Positions 1 through 10,045 of a DNA stretch of 64,000 nt are shown in pieces. The position numbers and the translations under genes are program-made. The notes below the pieces were generated by a model. It was not told the origin of the DNA. It searched no databases and saw only the letters and a list, made by a program, of their open reading frames with translations. Where the stretch lies: contig NZ_FNJC01000003.1 of assembly GCF_900104305.1 (NCBI RefSeq), positions 186,001 through 250,000 on the forward strand, written 5' to 3'. The first letter of the stretch is position 1; each line of letters opens with the position of its first letter. The stretch is from Filomicrobium insigne. GTDB taxonomy: Bacteria; Pseudomonadota; Alphaproteobacteria; Rhizobiales; Hyphomicrobiaceae.

Positions 1-52
1 ATGCCGCGCAAAATGTGAGCGCAAACACAATCAGAAACGCAACGACGGGCAT
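1..52 (-). CDS. Partial N-terminus of a secreted or membrane protein
   Basis: Reading leftwards from an ATG at 50-52, the 17 codons present encode a start followed by an almost unbroken hydrophobic stretch (MPVVAFLIVFALTFCAA), which looks like a signal peptide or first membrane helix. A GAGGG ribosome-binding site sits about 7 bases upstream. The gene runs off the left edge, so nothing can be said about its function. The short length makes this a modest call; the frame also stays open a few codons upstream of the ATG. Confidence 0.4.
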   Translation of the reverse strand, partial: MPVVAFLIVFALTFCAA

Positions 53-240
53 GAATGAGCCCTCGGACTGAACGACAAATGTGCGAGGTCAGCTTCCGGC
101 GGATCCAAGGATAATCAATAACTGTACGAAATGTGCGACCGCCGTCACGGACGCAAATTGAATTCAATTAATTTAAATCTCCAACCGCGCCGCCGCACGC
201 GAAGTTCCAAAGTGTGGTTTACAGAGAGGCAGCTGAAGCG
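53..240. other. Intergenic region left of uvrB
   Basis: This 188-base gap lies between the start of the leftward partial gene and the 3' end of uvrB. It contains an AT-rich stretch around 158-180 with an EcoRI-type palindrome. I see no gene and no convincing terminator hairpin. Confidence 0.4.
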
Positions 241-2991
241 TTACGCGCCAGGTCGCCCCGTCTTCCTCGGTCGGCCGCGCCGTTGTTTCTTTTCAGACGG
301 ATCATCAAATTCCGTCGTCTTCACAGGCTTCACGGGTTTCGTTTTTCCGGTTGGCACGGAGAGCATGGCGTGAGGGCCCATCTCGTCGAGAGTCGGCTTG
401 TGCGCCCCCGAAATGCGCTCTCCGAACGCACCAGCTTTTGTCCGTGGATCAACTTTGGCATCGCGGCGTGGTACGGGCATGTCCGTACCCGGACCCATGT
501 CGTCAAGGGAGGGTTTGCGGATGCGGCTTTTTTCGGTGGCAGGAAGATTGGCTTTTGCACCATATTTGCGTTCGCCCTCATAGCGTCCGGCCCGGTCCTC
601 CACCTGAGCTTGCCGCGCCAGCGGGTCGTCGGCAATAGCAAGTTCGGTATCGCGCAACCGCTTAATCTCATCACGTAGTCGCGCGGCTTCCTCGAATTCC
701 AGATCTGCGGCTGCCGTACGCATACGCGCTTCCATGTCCTCGATCACGCGCGCAAGATTGTGTCCGTGGGCGGCCGGTGCATCGGCCAGCCCGGTATCAA
801 CTGTGACGTGATCCTGTTCGTACACTGAGGCCAGAACGTCCGCGATGTTCTTTCTGACGCTTTGCGGTGTGATGCCATGCTCAGCGTTGTAGGCGAGCTG
901 TTTTTCCCGGCGCCGATTCGTCTCTGCGATCGCCCGGTCCATCGAGCCCGTCACATGATCGGCATAGAGGATCACGCGTCCGTCGACATTACGCGCCGCA
1001 CGGCCGATTGTCTGAATGAGTGAAGTTTCTGAGCGTAGGAAGCCTTCCTTGTCAGCATCGAGAATAGCAACGAGCGCGCATTCGGGGATGTCGAGGCCCT
1101 CGCGCAGCAGGTTGATGCCGATCAGCACGTCAAATGCACCAAGACGCAAATCGCGAATAATCTCGATCCGCTCCAAAGTGTCGATGTCCGAGTGCATGTA
1201 GCGCACGCGGACTCCCGCTTCGTGCATGTATTCGGTGAGGTCCTCGGCCATGCGCTTTGTCAGCGTCGTGACCAACGCACGGTAGCCTTTCTGGGAAATC
1301 TGGCGCACTTCATCGAGAAGATCGTCCACCTGTGACTTCGCGGGCCGCACATCGATGGGCGGGTCGATCAGCCCTGTCGGCCGGATAACCTGTTCCGCAA
1401 ATACGCCGCCAGACTGTTCCAATTCCCAACCGCCGGGAGTTGCCGAAACCGACACGGTCTGCGGACGCATGGCATTCCATTCCTCGAAACGGAGAGGGCG
1501 GTTATCCATACAAGACGGCAAGCGGAAACCGTACTCGGCCAGCGTTGCTTTACGTCGGAAGTCGCCGCGGAACATGCCGCCGATCTGCGGGATCGTTACG
1601 TGGCTTTCGTCAACGAAGACAAGGGCATTGTCCGGAAGGTATTCGAACAGCGTCGGTGGTGGATCGCCAGGGCGGCGGCCCGTCAGATAGCGGGAATAGT
1701 TCTCAATGCCGGCGCAGGAACCCGTCGCCTCCATCATCTCCATATCGAACAGCGTACGCTGTTCGATGCGCTGGGCTTCGAGATATTTGCCGGCGGCATG
1801 CAACTCGTCGAGCCGTCCTTTCAATTCGGACTTAATGGCTTTGATCGCCTGCTGGAGAGTCGGGCGGGGAGTCACGTAGTGTGAATTCGCGTAGACCTTC
1901 ACGAGTTCAAGGTCGTCGGATTTGGTCCCAGTAAGAGGATCAAACTCGGTAATAGACTCAATCTCGTCGCCGAACATAGAGATGCGCCAGGCGCGATCCT
2001 CCAAGTGAGCCGGAAAGAGTTCGATGGTGTCGCCGCGTACGCGGAACGTGCCGCGCTGAAAGGCAGTGTCATTGCGCTTGTAGTGCAAGGCGACCAAATC
2101 TGCGAGCAACTGATCTCGAGAGAGCTGTTCCCCGACCTTTATGGCAAAGGTCATCGCCGTATACGTCTCGACCGAACCGATACCGTAAATGCAAGACACC
2201 GATGCAACGATGATAACGTCATCGCGTTCGAGCAGCGCACGCGTTGCGGCGTGCCGCATCCGGTCGATCTGTTCGTTGATCGAGCTTTCCTTCTCGATAT
2301 ACGTGTCGGTGCGGGGGACGTAGGCCTCCGGCTGATAGTAGTCATAGTACGAGACGAAGTACTCGACGGCATTGTCTGGGAAGAACGATTTGAACTCGCC
2401 ATAGAGCTGCGCCGCGAGAGTTTTGTTCGGCGCCAGGATTAAAGCGGGCCGTTGCGTTCGCGCGATGACCTGAGCCATCGTGAACGTCTTGCCCGAGCCG
2501 GTAACGCCCAGCAGAACCTGGTCGCGCTCGTGGGCATCTATCCCGGCCACCAAATCTGTGATCGCCTGTGGCTGATCGCCTTTCGGTTCGTATTCCGAGA
2601 CGATCTCAAAACGGATGCCGCCTTCGCTTTTCTCCGGCCGCGGCGGACGATGCGGCACGAAGTCGATTTCGGATCCTGCGACGATCGGATGCGCGGCCAT
2701 CATCGGTTGCTGCTTCAGCAGTTCCCGTGCACTTGCTGAGCGCTCATGCGGCTTGGCAAGCAAGGCGTCTAGATAAGCCGTTAAACTGCCTGTTCCGCTC
2801 GTGGGCTGCAGCGCCTGAGCCCTCAAGGCCGGGAGCACACCGCTATCAAATGGAGCCTGCGGAGCTTCGCCGAGCCCAGGCGTGCGCGCGGCCGTCTCGG
2901 AAGGCGGAGGTGTCGGTTTTCCGGATTTGCTACGTGCGGCACGCGGCTTCTTCGGTTTGACCGATGAGGGATTCTTGGAAGTTGGCGACAT
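241..2991 (-). CDS. uvrB: UvrABC excinuclease subunit B, extended at both ends
   Basis: UvrB is the helicase-like damage-verification subunit of nucleotide excision repair; it takes DNA from UvrA and recruits UvrC. The Walker A motif GVTGSGKT is at residues 162-169, followed by the tyrosine-rich beta-hairpin ([14 protein letters not shown]), the DESH helicase box, the QTIGRAARN motif and a C-terminal UVR domain near 745-780. At 916 residues it is about 240 longer than the usual 670. The first roughly 125 residues are Lys/Pro-rich and lack family homology, and the last roughly 120 carry two copies of a K-P-S/T-L-D-D/E-M-G-P motif (826-834, 865-873) and end in an AT-hook-like [12 protein letters not shown] (904-915). 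The gene is monocistronic and divergent from the SDR gene. Confidence 0.97.
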   Translation of the reverse strand: MSPTSKNPSSVKPKKPRAARSKSGKPTPPPSETAARTPGLGEAPQAPFDSGVLPALRAQALQPTSGTGSLTAYLDALLAKPHERSASARELLKQQPMMAAHPIVAGSEIDFVPHRPPRPEKSEGGIRFEIVSEYEPKGDQPQAITDLVAGIDAHERDQVLLGVTGSGKTFTMAQVIARTQRPALILAPNKTLAAQLYGEFKSFFPDNAVEYFVSYYDYYQPEAYVPRTDTYIEKESSINEQIDRMRHAATRALLERDDVIIVASVSCIYGIGSVETYTAMTFAIKVGEQLSRDQLLADLVALHYKRNDTAFQRGTFRVRGDTIELFPAHLEDRAWRISMFGDEIESITEFDPLTGTKSDDLELVKVYANSHYVTPRPTLQQAIKAIKSELKGRLDELHAAGKYLEAQRIEQRTLFDMEMMEATGSCAGIENYSRYLTGRRPGDPPPTLFEYLPDNALVFVDESHVTIPQIGGMFRGDFRRKATLAEYGFRLPSCMDNRPLRFEEWNAMRPQTVSVSATPGGWELEQSGGVFAEQVIRPTGLIDPPIDVRPAKSQVDDLLDEVRQISQKGYRALVTTLTKRMAEDLTEYMHEAGVRVRYMHSDIDTLERIEIIRDLRLGAFDVLIGINLLREGLDIPECALVAILDADKEGFLRSETSLIQTIGRAARNVDGRVILYADHVTGSMDRAIAETNRRREKQLAYNAEHGITPQSVRKNIADVLASVYEQDHVTVDTGLADAPAAHGHNLARVIEDMEARMRTAAADLEFEEAARLRDEIKRLRDTELAIADDPLARQAQVEDRAGRYEGERKYGAKANLPATEKSRIRKPSLDDMGPGTDMPVPRRDAKVDPRTKAGAFGERISGAHKPTLDEMGPHAMLSVPTGKTKPVKPVKTTEFDDPSEKKQRRGRPRKTGRPGA

Positions 2992-3201
2992 GCCCGCAAT
3001 ATGGCGCGTCCGGTGTCGCGAGCAAAGGGCCTAGATGACAGTGAGTTGCCACGCTCCCCGTTCGAGCAAGCGACAATGCCAAAAGCAGATGCAACCTGTT
3101 AAGCCCGTGCAAAAAATTCGCGACCTACACTTCCTGCAAGGGGACCGTCCGTCTAAGGTCTTCGTGTTGAAAGAATTTTTAGGCGAGCTAGGAGGCCTGA
3201 A

Positions 3202-3918
3202 ATGGCAGAAACGCGCGTCGCGCTTGTCACCGGGGCAAACCGGGGCATCGGCCTTGAGATCGTCCGTCAGTTGGGACGATTGGGCGTGATGCCGATCATT
3301 GCTTCGCGTGAACTCGACAAGGGCAAGCGGGCCGCTGAGCAGCTCGCGAGTGAAGGCCTGGAGCCGGCAGTCGTTCAACTCGATGTTGACGACCCTCAGA
3401 GCATCGCTACGGGTGTGGCGAATGCCAAGGATCTGTTTGGCCGGATCGATATTCTGGTGAACAACGCTGGTATCTTGATAGATGGACCGAGTTCAGGGGC
3501 TCCCACTGTCGAGAATGTTCCGCTCTCGATCGTGCAGCAGACCTTCACCACCAACATCTTTGGACCGTTGCTGATGATCCAGGCCGTTCTGCCGACGATG
3601 AAGGAGATTGGGTACGGGCGGATCGTCAACCTTTCCTCAGGGCTTGGTCAACTCTCCGAAATGGGCGGCGGCTATCCTGCTTACCGTATGTCGAAGGCCG
3701 CCCTGAACACGCTGACCCGGACATTGGCAAGCGATCTTGGCCATGGCGACATAAAGGTCAATGCGATGTGCCCCGGATGGGTGAAGACCGATATGGGCGG
3801 CCCAGAAGCGACGAGATCACCTGAAGAGGGCGCAGAGACGGCAGTCTGGCTTGCAACGCTGGACGACAGCGGACCAACAGGTGGGTTCTTCCGCGACAAG
3901 AAGCAGATTGCTTGGTGA
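3202..3918 (+). CDS. Short-chain dehydrogenase/reductase (SDR)
   Basis: This is a classical SDR of 238 residues. The Rossmann cofactor motif TGANRGIG is near the N-terminus, NNAG follows around residue 88, and the catalytic Ser plus YxxxK (YRMSK) are present. The substrate cannot be read from sequence; closest in style to carbonyl reductase-like SDRs that act on small ketones or aldehydes using NADPH. The ATG is preceded by a strong AGGAGG six bases upstream. It stands alone, divergent from uvrB across 210 bases. Confidence 0.9.
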   Translation: MAETRVALVTGANRGIGLEIVRQLGRLGVMPIIASRELDKGKRAAEQLASEGLEPAVVQLDVDDPQSIATGVANAKDLFGRIDILVNNAGILIDGPSSGAPTVENVPLSIVQQTFTTNIFGPLLMIQAVLPTMKEIGYGRIVNLSSGLGQLSEMGGGYPAYRMSKAALNTLTRTLASDLGHGDIKVNAMCPGWVKTDMGGPEATRSPEEGAETAVWLATLDDSGPTGGFFRDKKQIAW

Positions 3919-4026
3919 GGGACCCAACAGTCGAATTGGCATCACAATGCGGCGGCCCTTAAGCGGGCCTTCGCTACAAAGTTTGATCTTTCACATGAAG
4001 GCTTGAGAACCTGAGACGCACCTCGT

Positions 4027-4206
4027 TTAGAGGCCGCGAACAAGGTTGCCTACCATCAGCACGAGATACGCCGTCATCGCCAGCCAGTACTCCTGATGAG
4101 GTAGGTATCGGGGAACCGCGACAAACCCCATCTTCGTTATCAGGGCCAGCACGGCCAGGATGAACGAAATCAAAAAGATGACGACGGTTGGGGGATTGAG
4201 CCGCAT
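4027..4206 (-). CDS. Small hypothetical membrane protein (59 aa)
   Basis: The protein has two predicted membrane helices (roughly residues 5-24 and 36-55) joined by a short polar loop, with a C-terminal VGNLVRGL. I chose the ATG at 4206 because GGAG lies six bases upstream and the sequence from there begins directly with the first helix; the frame is open for 27 further codons. No family is recognised. It is the last of three consecutive small minus-strand genes (4027-5414), 173 bases beyond the previous one, so co-transcription is possible but unproven. Confidence 0.65.
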   Translation of the reverse strand: MRLNPPTVVIFLISFILAVLALITKMGFVAVPRYLPHQEYWLAMTAYLVLMVGNLVRGL

Positions 4207-4379
4207 GAACAACTCCAGCCTGGATGGAAATATTTGCGCGGCTGGAGATTGGCACGGGCAGACCACCGCCGTCCATCGCGCGAGCATACCTCGCCATAGC
4301 CTTAGAGAGAGCGCTATGGCAATCCCGCAACGCTACAAGGAGAGGTCTGCGAAGCAGGATCTGTCAGGAGGCAGAGTGT

Positions 4380-4922
4380 TTAAAGGGAATGCGGCGAAGC
4401 GAGCTTGTCCCCAAACACGTTGGCATCGTCGCGATCAATCACAAACCGAATGATCTGACCTTTGCTGCTGCCTTTTTCACGAGCAGTGACCAAAATCATT
4501 CGATCGTTGGAACCGCCGTGGAGGACACGCGTCAGGCCCTCTACAGGCAGTTCCGTGATGGCGACAATCTCGAAAACACGACGGCCACTGTTGCCGGAGA
4601 GTGAGATTTCGTCCCCGACCGCAACGGACCCGGACCAGGAAGCCGGGCGTACGTGGTCGCTAAGACCTGCGCCAGGAGACGAACTGCCAAGCCAGAAATC
4701 TTCGCCAGCCGCGAACGGCAGCGAAGCCAGGGAAGGCCCACCGGTTTTGGAGGTTCCGGTCGGGCTCGGTGCTGAATAAGAATCAAAAGCGGTTACGAAC
4801 TGCGCTTTCAGCATCGTCTCACTGGTCGAGAAAAATAGGAGGCCAGTGGCAAGTAGAGCCGAAAACGCCCCCAAGCCAATGGCCACGGGCCTGCTTGTAA
4901 AGCGCGCATTCGCATCTCGCAT
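4380..4922 (-). CDS. Hypothetical membrane-anchored protein (180 aa)
   Basis: An N-terminal helix (about residues 13-31) is followed by a Ser/Gly/Pro-rich segment and a more structured C-terminal half rich in beta-type residues (GDEISLSGNSGRRVFEIVAI and onward). Topology suggests a single-pass anchor with a periplasmic domain. The start at 4922 is supported by AGGAG nine bases upstream. I do not recognise a family. It sits between two other small minus-strand membrane genes. Confidence 0.7.
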   Translation of the reverse strand: MRDANARFTSRPVAIGLGAFSALLATGLLFFSTSETMLKAQFVTAFDSYSAPSPTGTSKTGGPSLASLPFAAGEDFWLGSSSPGAGLSDHVRPASWSGSVAVGDEISLSGNSGRRVFEIVAITELPVEGLTRVLHGGSNDRMILVTAREKGSSKGQIIRFVIDRDDANVFGDKLASPHSL

Positions 4923-5012
4923 GTGCGTCTACTCCTGCTTCTATTGCTCACTGAGCCCTAAATATAGGGGCAACTTGGCCGGAGTCTAAGGCCCCGGCCA
5001 TTCGCTAAGCTG

Positions 5013-5414
5013 TTATCTGAGCCGACGGCGATGTATCCGAACCGGTGCGTGCTGACGCCTGAGGTATCGCAGAAACGTCAGATTAAACGCAAAGATCCCG
5101 GAAAATATGGCCGCGAGCATCCACATAGCGGTGCGCTGGTCGACAAACAGAAGCAGGCTGGAAGCTTTTGACTGCGTGACCGGTAAGGCCACCTTAACCA
5201 CTTCCGCAGCTTTGGCCGCCGCTTGCGCCTGATCAGGAACCTTCCCGATTTCCGAGGCATTGGCACTAATTGCGATGAGATCGCTGAATTGTGGAACGGC
5301 GGGGCCCGGTTCGGCCCCCACAAGACTGACGATAAGGCAAAACAACCCGAGACCGACGGCAATATCCGCCCCAATCCGGGCAAAGTGCTTCGGAATTCCC
5401 GCAAATTTCTTCAG
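5013..5414 (-). CDS. Hypothetical small membrane protein, probable CTG start (133 aa)
   Basis: The frame encodes two membrane helices: one near the N-terminus (IAVGLGLFCLIVSLVGA, about 18-34) and one near residues 95-115, ending in a very basic tail (HRRRLR). No ATG, GTG or good TTG precedes the first helix. Instead a CTG at 5412-5414 lies six bases after a perfect AGGAGG, only nine bases after in-frame stops, and gives a natural start of M-K-K-F-A-G-I-P. A TTG at 5343-5345 would cut into the first helix. The middle is Ala/Lys-rich. No family recognised. Confidence 0.6.
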   Translation of the reverse strand: MKKFAGIPKHFARIGADIAVGLGLFCLIVSLVGAEPGPAVPQFSDLIAISANASEIGKVPDQAQAAAKAAEVVKVALPVTQSKASSLLLFVDQRTAMWMLAAIFSGIFAFNLTFLRYLRRQHAPVRIHRRRLR

Positions 5415-6974
<1,560 letters not shown>

Positions 6975-6985
6975 GAATAAAAGAA

Positions 6986-7020
6986 ATGCCGGAGCACCAC
7001 GTCGGGGCTCCGGCATTTTT
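6986..7020 (+). terminator. Rho-independent terminator, probably bidirectional
   Basis: ATGCCGGAGC (6986-6995) pairs with GCTCCGGCAT (7007-7016), followed by a T run. On the minus strand the stem is followed by TTTCTTTTA, so it can also serve the bactofilin gene that ends at 7048. Confidence 0.9.
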
Positions 7021-7047
7021 AAAAGAACGCCTGATATGAGAACATTA

Positions 7048-7701
7048 TCAGGCGGCGATGACGGCGACTGTTACCGTCTTGGCTGCACCTGACGTTGCGC
7101 CCGCGCTATCCGAAACGATGACATCAAAACTCGCGGTTTCCGCGGCGTTGCCATCGTGCGCGAACATCACATGGCCGTTCTCGAGATCTGCTTGCGTGAA
7201 TGTCTCCACGGGAACGCGTTGGCCATGGTTCAACGCGACGAAGCCGTTGATCGGATTTGAAACCAAAAAGCTGAGGTTGTGCGCACTGTCGTCCGGATCG
7301 ACCGCAGTCAGATCCATGGTCGTGATCCTCACGGTGCGACCGCGCCGCACGACGAGGTCAAGATCGCCGGAAATTTCCGGCGGCACGTTGCGAAGATCAG
7401 CTGAGAGTTCCGCACCCGACGCCAGTGAAATGCGGCCGTACTGCACTTGCCCGTTCACGGAGCCGGTAGCCCCGATCCCGATTAGATGTTTGACCGCGAC
7501 GTTTCCCTGAAGCGTACCGTTGATTTCTGCGTTATCGACCCTGATCGTTCCGAAAACTCGACCGCCAGGATGTATGATCAGGCGCTCGGCGGCGACTTCG
7601 CCTTCAACATAGCCATGAACTTCAAGCAGCTTGCAGTGCGCGATCCGGCCCTTAAGGACTGTATCGTCGCTAATAATGGCAACGCCTTGAGATTGGGTCA
7701 C
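7048..7701 (-). CDS. Bactofilin fused to a cadherin-like (CSPG-type) domain
   Basis: Residues 1-115 show the regular short beta repeats of bactofilins (polymer-forming cytoskeletal proteins): GYVEGEVAAERLIIHPGGRV, then FGTIRVDNAEINGTLQGNV and so on. Bactofilins polymerise into membrane-linked filaments that position cell-wall enzymes. Residues about 118-217 form a different module (LTAVDPDD, then FTQADLENGHVMFAHDG, ending FDVIVSDSAG) typical of cadherin-like/CSPG repeats, normally seen in large secreted proteins. There is no signal peptide or membrane helix. The gene is monocistronic, converging on the aminotransferase across a shared terminator. Confidence 0.8.
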   Translation of the reverse strand: MTQSQGVAIISDDTVLKGRIAHCKLLEVHGYVEGEVAAERLIIHPGGRVFGTIRVDNAEINGTLQGNVAVKHLIGIGATGSVNGQVQYGRISLASGAELSADLRNVPPEISGDLDLVVRRGRTVRITTMDLTAVDPDDSAHNLSFLVSNPINGFVALNHGQRVPVETFTQADLENGHVMFAHDGNAAETASFDVIVSDSAGATSGAAKTVTVAVIAA

Positions 7702-7827
7702 GGTGATTGCTTCCCTGCTACGATGAACTATGCATTCGCCAAATTTTTTCCGCCGCGAGCGCCGGATCGTATCGACCTATCGGGCACACCCTAAAGAAGT
7801 GTTGTGACCGATAGTGCGACGACCGTC

Positions 7828-8265
7828 TCAGTCATCCTTGCGGTATTTTTTATGGCAACCGCTGCAATTGCCCATAACCTTTGGCCACTCGTCCATGAAA
7901 ACAAATTCGTCGGTTATGCTGGCTTGCCCCGCCTTTGCGGTCTCGGCCAGCTTGCCAAAGCGACCGACGAAGTCTTCCTTGTTCTCCCAAATAACCGGTA
8001 GAGCTTCTGTTTTTTCGCCCGTCTTGGAGTCCTCAGGAAACATATTGCGGAGAACGGCTGCTTTTTCAGCCATCGTCGCCAGCGCTTTGTCGATGGCCGC
8101 TTGTTCGTAGGGTCGCTCCCCCTTCATCATCGCGATCGTCGGCTTTGCAGCGTCGGACATGGCCTTGAACGCCGATTGGCGTGCCTTGATGATATCGTGG
8201 TTTTGAGCCGCAGCGACGCCTACACCAACGGTGATCGCGAACACGGCAACGGACAAACGCAGCAT
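7828..8265 (-). CDS. Cytochrome c, class II (c-556 / c-prime type)
   Basis: A 145-residue periplasmic c-type cytochrome. It has an N-terminal Sec signal ending around VAAAQ and a four-helix-bundle sequence with the single haem site CSGCH close to the C-terminus (NCSGCHKKYRKDD), the standard placement for class II cytochromes. These act as small electron carriers or NO-binding proteins; which applies cannot be decided. GGGGA is just upstream of the ATG. It lies between a convergent-side gap and a divergent hydrolase gene. Confidence 0.9.
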   Translation of the reverse strand: MLRLSVAVFAITVGVGVAAAQNHDIIKARQSAFKAMSDAAKPTIAMMKGERPYEQAAIDKALATMAEKAAVLRNMFPEDSKTGEKTEALPVIWENKEDFVGRFGKLAETAKAGQASITDEFVFMDEWPKVMGNCSGCHKKYRKDD

Positions 8266-8380
8266 AAGGAACTCCCCGTCGGACCAGCGGGCCGAAAAAC
8301 CCGATTAAACCTGCATTTCGGTGGCTAAACGGTCAATCAGACAATCCCAAGGCACCAACAAATATTAAGGTCCGCGTCAA

Positions 8381-9313
8381 ATGGATCCGGGCATGGTCAA
8401 AGAGGATACGGACTTTTCAATCCCTCTTTCCGACGGAAGGCAATTCGGCCTGCGTTGGTACGGCGCGTCAAACGGGCAGCCCGTGCTTGCCCTGCACGGC
8501 ACGCCCGGGTCGCGGTTGAAATTCCGTCTCGCGAGTAAAGCGGCCAACGAGCTAGGTCTAAAGCTCTACTGTCCCGATCGTTGGGGGTACGGGCTCACCG
8601 CCAAACCTCTCCTACAGCCTTCCCTCGCAGAGTTCGCCAATGACATCTGCGAGGTCACAAACCGCTTGGGTCTCGCGCGTTTCTCAATCGTCGGCATTTC
8701 GGGAGGTGGACCGTTCGCAGCTACGGTTGCTGCCGCGTTGGGTGCGCGCGTTGACAAACTCGCTCTGATCGGCCCGGTCGGACCAATCCTGCCGCGGCCG
8801 TTCCATGGGCCCATTGGGCCATTTCACAGGTTCGCTTTTACTGCGTGGCCTAGAATGCCCGGCGGAATGCGGCTTACGTTCGCGACGTTTCGCATGCTCC
8901 TGTCCGCCAGCCAAGACTTGGCCATTACTACGGTGGCTGCAAGAGCAGGTTACGCTGACAGACAGATCCTTCGCGAACGCGAGAATAAGAAAGCCCTCGC
9001 CGAAATTATGCGCGCGGGCCTCCTTCGCAGCGTTGAAGGGCCTGTCATCGATATGATGTTGTTTGGCCGAAATTGGAATGTCGACTTATCCACGGTGACG
9101 GCCGAAACACATTTGTGGCTCGGTCTTGAAGACCACAATATTCCTCTAGGTCCCGCCCGCCGCCTAGCGTCGGCAATACCCAACGCAAAGCTCACCGAAA
9201 TCGTCGGGGCAGGGCATTTCTGGATTATGGAAAATTACCGAGAGGTATTTGATTGGCTCGCGACAGATCTCGATGAAGACGTAACGCGCTTCAGGCTACG
9301 GCACGACCACTGA
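8381..9313 (+). CDS. Alpha/beta-fold hydrolase
   Basis: A 310-residue serine hydrolase. The oxyanion-hole HGTPGSR precedes the nucleophile elbow GISGG near residue 107; the acid is in LGLEDHNIP and the histidine in GAGHFWIM near the C-terminus. The substrate is unknown; relatives include esterases and epoxide-hydrolase-like enzymes. The ATG at 8381 or the one at 8393 could be used. Its 3' end overlaps the convergent 103-aa gene by 23 bases. Confidence 0.88.
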   Translation: MDPGMVKEDTDFSIPLSDGRQFGLRWYGASNGQPVLALHGTPGSRLKFRLASKAANELGLKLYCPDRWGYGLTAKPLLQPSLAEFANDICEVTNRLGLARFSIVGISGGGPFAATVAAALGARVDKLALIGPVGPILPRPFHGPIGPFHRFAFTAWPRMPGGMRLTFATFRMLLSASQDLAITTVAARAGYADRQILRERENKKALAEIMRAGLLRSVEGPVIDMMLFGRNWNVDLSTVTAETHLWLGLEDHNIPLGPARRLASAIPNAKLTEIVGAGHFWIMENYREVFDWLATDLDEDVTRFRLRHDH

Positions 9314-9602
9314 GCCAGCCGAGCCAATAATGGCGCCAACGCTCATACGTGTCGGTTGCTTTCGGAGCAACCGGTACGAGTGCGCGTCCAGCGGGTATCG
9401 GGTAAATTGCACGCGAACGCGGTGCTGGAAGAGCAGCCACTTCCCGTTCCAAAACCGGGACATAAGTATAAACAGGGCGTTGTGGCTCGTCGTCCCGCCC
9501 GATCTCGCTAAGAGATTTAGAACTGGACTTTAGAAGGTCCTCGGACGACGCCATGGCAAAACCGGCGGCGTGCGCGGCGGACATAAGGGATTTTATTCCC
9601 AT
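9291..9602 (-). CDS. Hypothetical protein (103 aa)
   Basis: A short protein with no family I recognise. It begins MGIKSLMSAAHAAGFAMA, has a Ser/Lys-rich middle and a Pro/Ala-rich stretch, and ends in an aromatic-basic patch (YERWRHYWLGWLSGR). The ATG at 9602 is chosen because AGGAGAG lies a few bases upstream; the frame is open further upstream without a good start. It converges on, and overlaps, the alpha/beta hydrolase. Confidence 0.6.
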   Translation of the reverse strand: MGIKSLMSAAHAAGFAMASSEDLLKSSSKSLSEIGRDDEPQRPVYTYVPVLEREVAALPAPRSRAIYPIPAGRALVPVAPKATDTYERWRHYWLGWLSGRAVA

Positions 9603-10045
9603 CGATCTCTCCTCGCCGTGTTCTGCCTCACCCAACGCGCGACCCGCTTCGTTCGTTGCGGCGGGTCTACCGATTCCTACCAACCAATGTTGAAAATATC
9701 ATGTGCATAGGTGCTCAGGGTCAAGATCTTTTTGGTTTATTTTTAGTGTTGCGGCGCAGCGAGAAAAGTAATTTGCACTGCAATACAATAATCGCCGCCG
9801 GCAGAGAGCTAATGGTCTGCCTTAAGCTATGAGCCTATGCGGTTAAAAAATATAAATAATACGTAAAAGCAACAGCTTAGCTGCTCCCTGCGAGTACATC
9901 GCTGACAACTGATGCTTGCGTCGTTGCGGAGACGGCGCGAACATGCTCGTGGCCGCGCTCCTTCCAGGCGCGGGGTGCGGCAGCGCACTCGCATGCCTGG
10001 GCACGTCCTCAGCTTAGGGGACAACAACCAGATCGGGAGGAGCAC
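9603..10045. other. Non-coding region upstream of the EF-G-like gene
   Basis: This 443-base region is AT-rich around 9690-9880 (for example 9841-9873), which fits promoters for the divergent 103-aa gene and the EF-G-like gene. No open frame here has a good start and plausible composition. A near-perfect dyad CAGCTTAGCTG occurs around 9872-9882. Confidence 0.4.
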
